From: Pseudomonas psychrophila HA-4
GTDB taxonomy: Bacteria; Pseudomonadota; Gammaproteobacteria; Pseudomonadales; Pseudomonadaceae
NCBI RefSeq assembly: GCF_000282975.1
Contig: NZ_ALJC01000027.1
Location: forward strand, 1-53,743
DNA: 53,743 nucleotides
Direction of reading: 5' to 3'
Part shown: in pieces, positions 53,400-53,743 of the stretch
How positions within the stretch are numbered: the first letter of the stretch is position 1
Layout: each line of letters opens with the position of its first letter
The notes under the pieces: model-generated
What the model was told of the DNA's origin: nothing
Seen by the model: only the letters and a program-made list of their open reading frames with translations
Database searches by the model: none
Position numbers and translations under genes: made by a program

Positions 53400-53526
53400 T
53401 GTAGCAGTTGCCGAAGGCGACGTCCGGTTGCGAAGCGACCGTCAATGCGGCAAGTGCGTTGTGTCAGAAATGCAGCGTTGGTTGGTTTGACGGCCTTCGG
53501 CCGGACGCAGCCTTCGGCAGCTGCTA
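53400..53526. repeat. long imperfect inverted repeat between ureB and ureC
   Basis: TGTAGCAGTTGCCGAAGGC (53400) faces GCCTTCGGCAGCTGCTAC (53508-53525), with an inner GACGGCCTTCGGCC. This is a BIME-like element placed inside the urease operon; it may uncouple ureB and ureC translation or stability. Confidence 0.75.
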
Positions 53527-53541
53527 CGGGTCAGGTTTGGG

Positions 53542-53743
53542 TTAATCCAGATTGCCCATGACGCGCCCGGCAAAGCCGAACACGCGACGCAGCCCGGCAA
53601 GCTCTACCAGTTCCACTTCGCGGGTCTGACCCGGCTCGAAGCGCACTGCCGTGCCTGCCGGAATATTCAGGCGCATGCCACGGCTGTCGCCGCGATCAAA
53701 CATCAGCGCGTCGTTAGTCTCAAAGAAGTGGTAATGCGAGCCC
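53542..53743 (-). CDS. ureB: urease subunit beta UreB, 5' end beyond window
   Basis: The last 66 full codons of UreB, the small structural urease subunit. The visible part reads [17 protein letters not shown] and [19 protein letters not shown], typical of the UreB beta-sandwich, and ends in [10 protein letters not shown] before TAA at 53542-53544. The N-terminus lies right of the window. It is upstream of ureC on the same strand. Confidence 0.95.
   Translation of the reverse strand, partial: GSHYHFFETNDALMFDRGDSRGMRLNIPAGTAVRFEPGQTREVELVELAGLRRVFGFAGRVMGNLD

Overview
The window is chromosomal DNA from a Pseudomonas, most likely of the fluorescens lineage. This rests on the protein sequences (azurin, BraCDEFG, the AmaR/AmaB/AmaA pipecolate genes, the CbpA/CbpM pair), on gene neighbourhoods that recall P. 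aeruginosa PA4864-PA4937, and on the many REP-type palindromes (core GGGCTTGCCCGC or GAGCTTGCTCGC) at gene 3' ends. No integrase, transposase, phage gene, CRISPR array or rRNA gene was seen. One partial tRNA-Leu(CAG) is cut by the left edge.

Layout. 1-7.6 kb is the housekeeping block rnr-rlmB, rpsF-rpsR-DUF2232-rplI and dnaB, with a clear intrinsic terminator after rplI. 7.7-15.7 kb holds ygiQ, a small charged protein, azurin, a short DUF1338 (2-oxoadipate dioxygenase family) protein, nadE and pncB (NAD salvage), and a LysR gene. 15.9-18.8 kb carries amaB and amaA for lysine/pipecolate breakdown, divergent from that LysR gene. 19.1-24.4 kb is the branched-chain amino acid ABC transporter braCDEFG behind an excellent sigma-54 promoter. 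A 742-base gene-free stretch with DnaA-box-like sites follows. 25.1-30.3 kb has an SDR dehydrogenase, an AGE-family epimerase, the urease accessory genes ureGFE, a DesT/FabR-type regulator without its usual target genes beside it, and a small exported repeat protein. 30.6-40.9 kb has an AsmA-family protein, a ferritin-like protein, a DMT exporter divergent from an AraC regulator, a PsiF protein, an AI-2E-family permease, a short Hsp70-like protein divergent from cbpA-cbpM, and an orphan cytoplasmic histidine kinase.

The most unusual part is 41.0-51.7 kb: two tandem paralogous genes of about 1,730 codons. Each encodes a long dermonecrotic-toxin-type N-terminal region, a short leucine-rich repeat block and a C-terminal NEL-type E3 ubiquitin ligase domain with the candidate catalytic cysteine present. 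Both start codons lie just after an inverted repeat that buries the Shine-Dalgarno sequence. In the second gene this is a perfect 16-bp stem ending at the ATG, which suggests a shared post-transcriptional switch. The window ends in ureC and the 3' part of ureB, so the urease structural genes are about 23 kb from ureEFG; P. aeruginosa has the same split.

How the genes connect. AmaA and AmaB turn L-pipecolate into 2-aminoadipate, whose transamination gives 2-oxoadipate, the substrate of the DUF1338/HglS family represented 3.5 kb away. UreEFG mature the nickel urease whose alpha subunit is at the right end. CbpA, CbpM and the Hsp70-like protein form a probable chaperone set.
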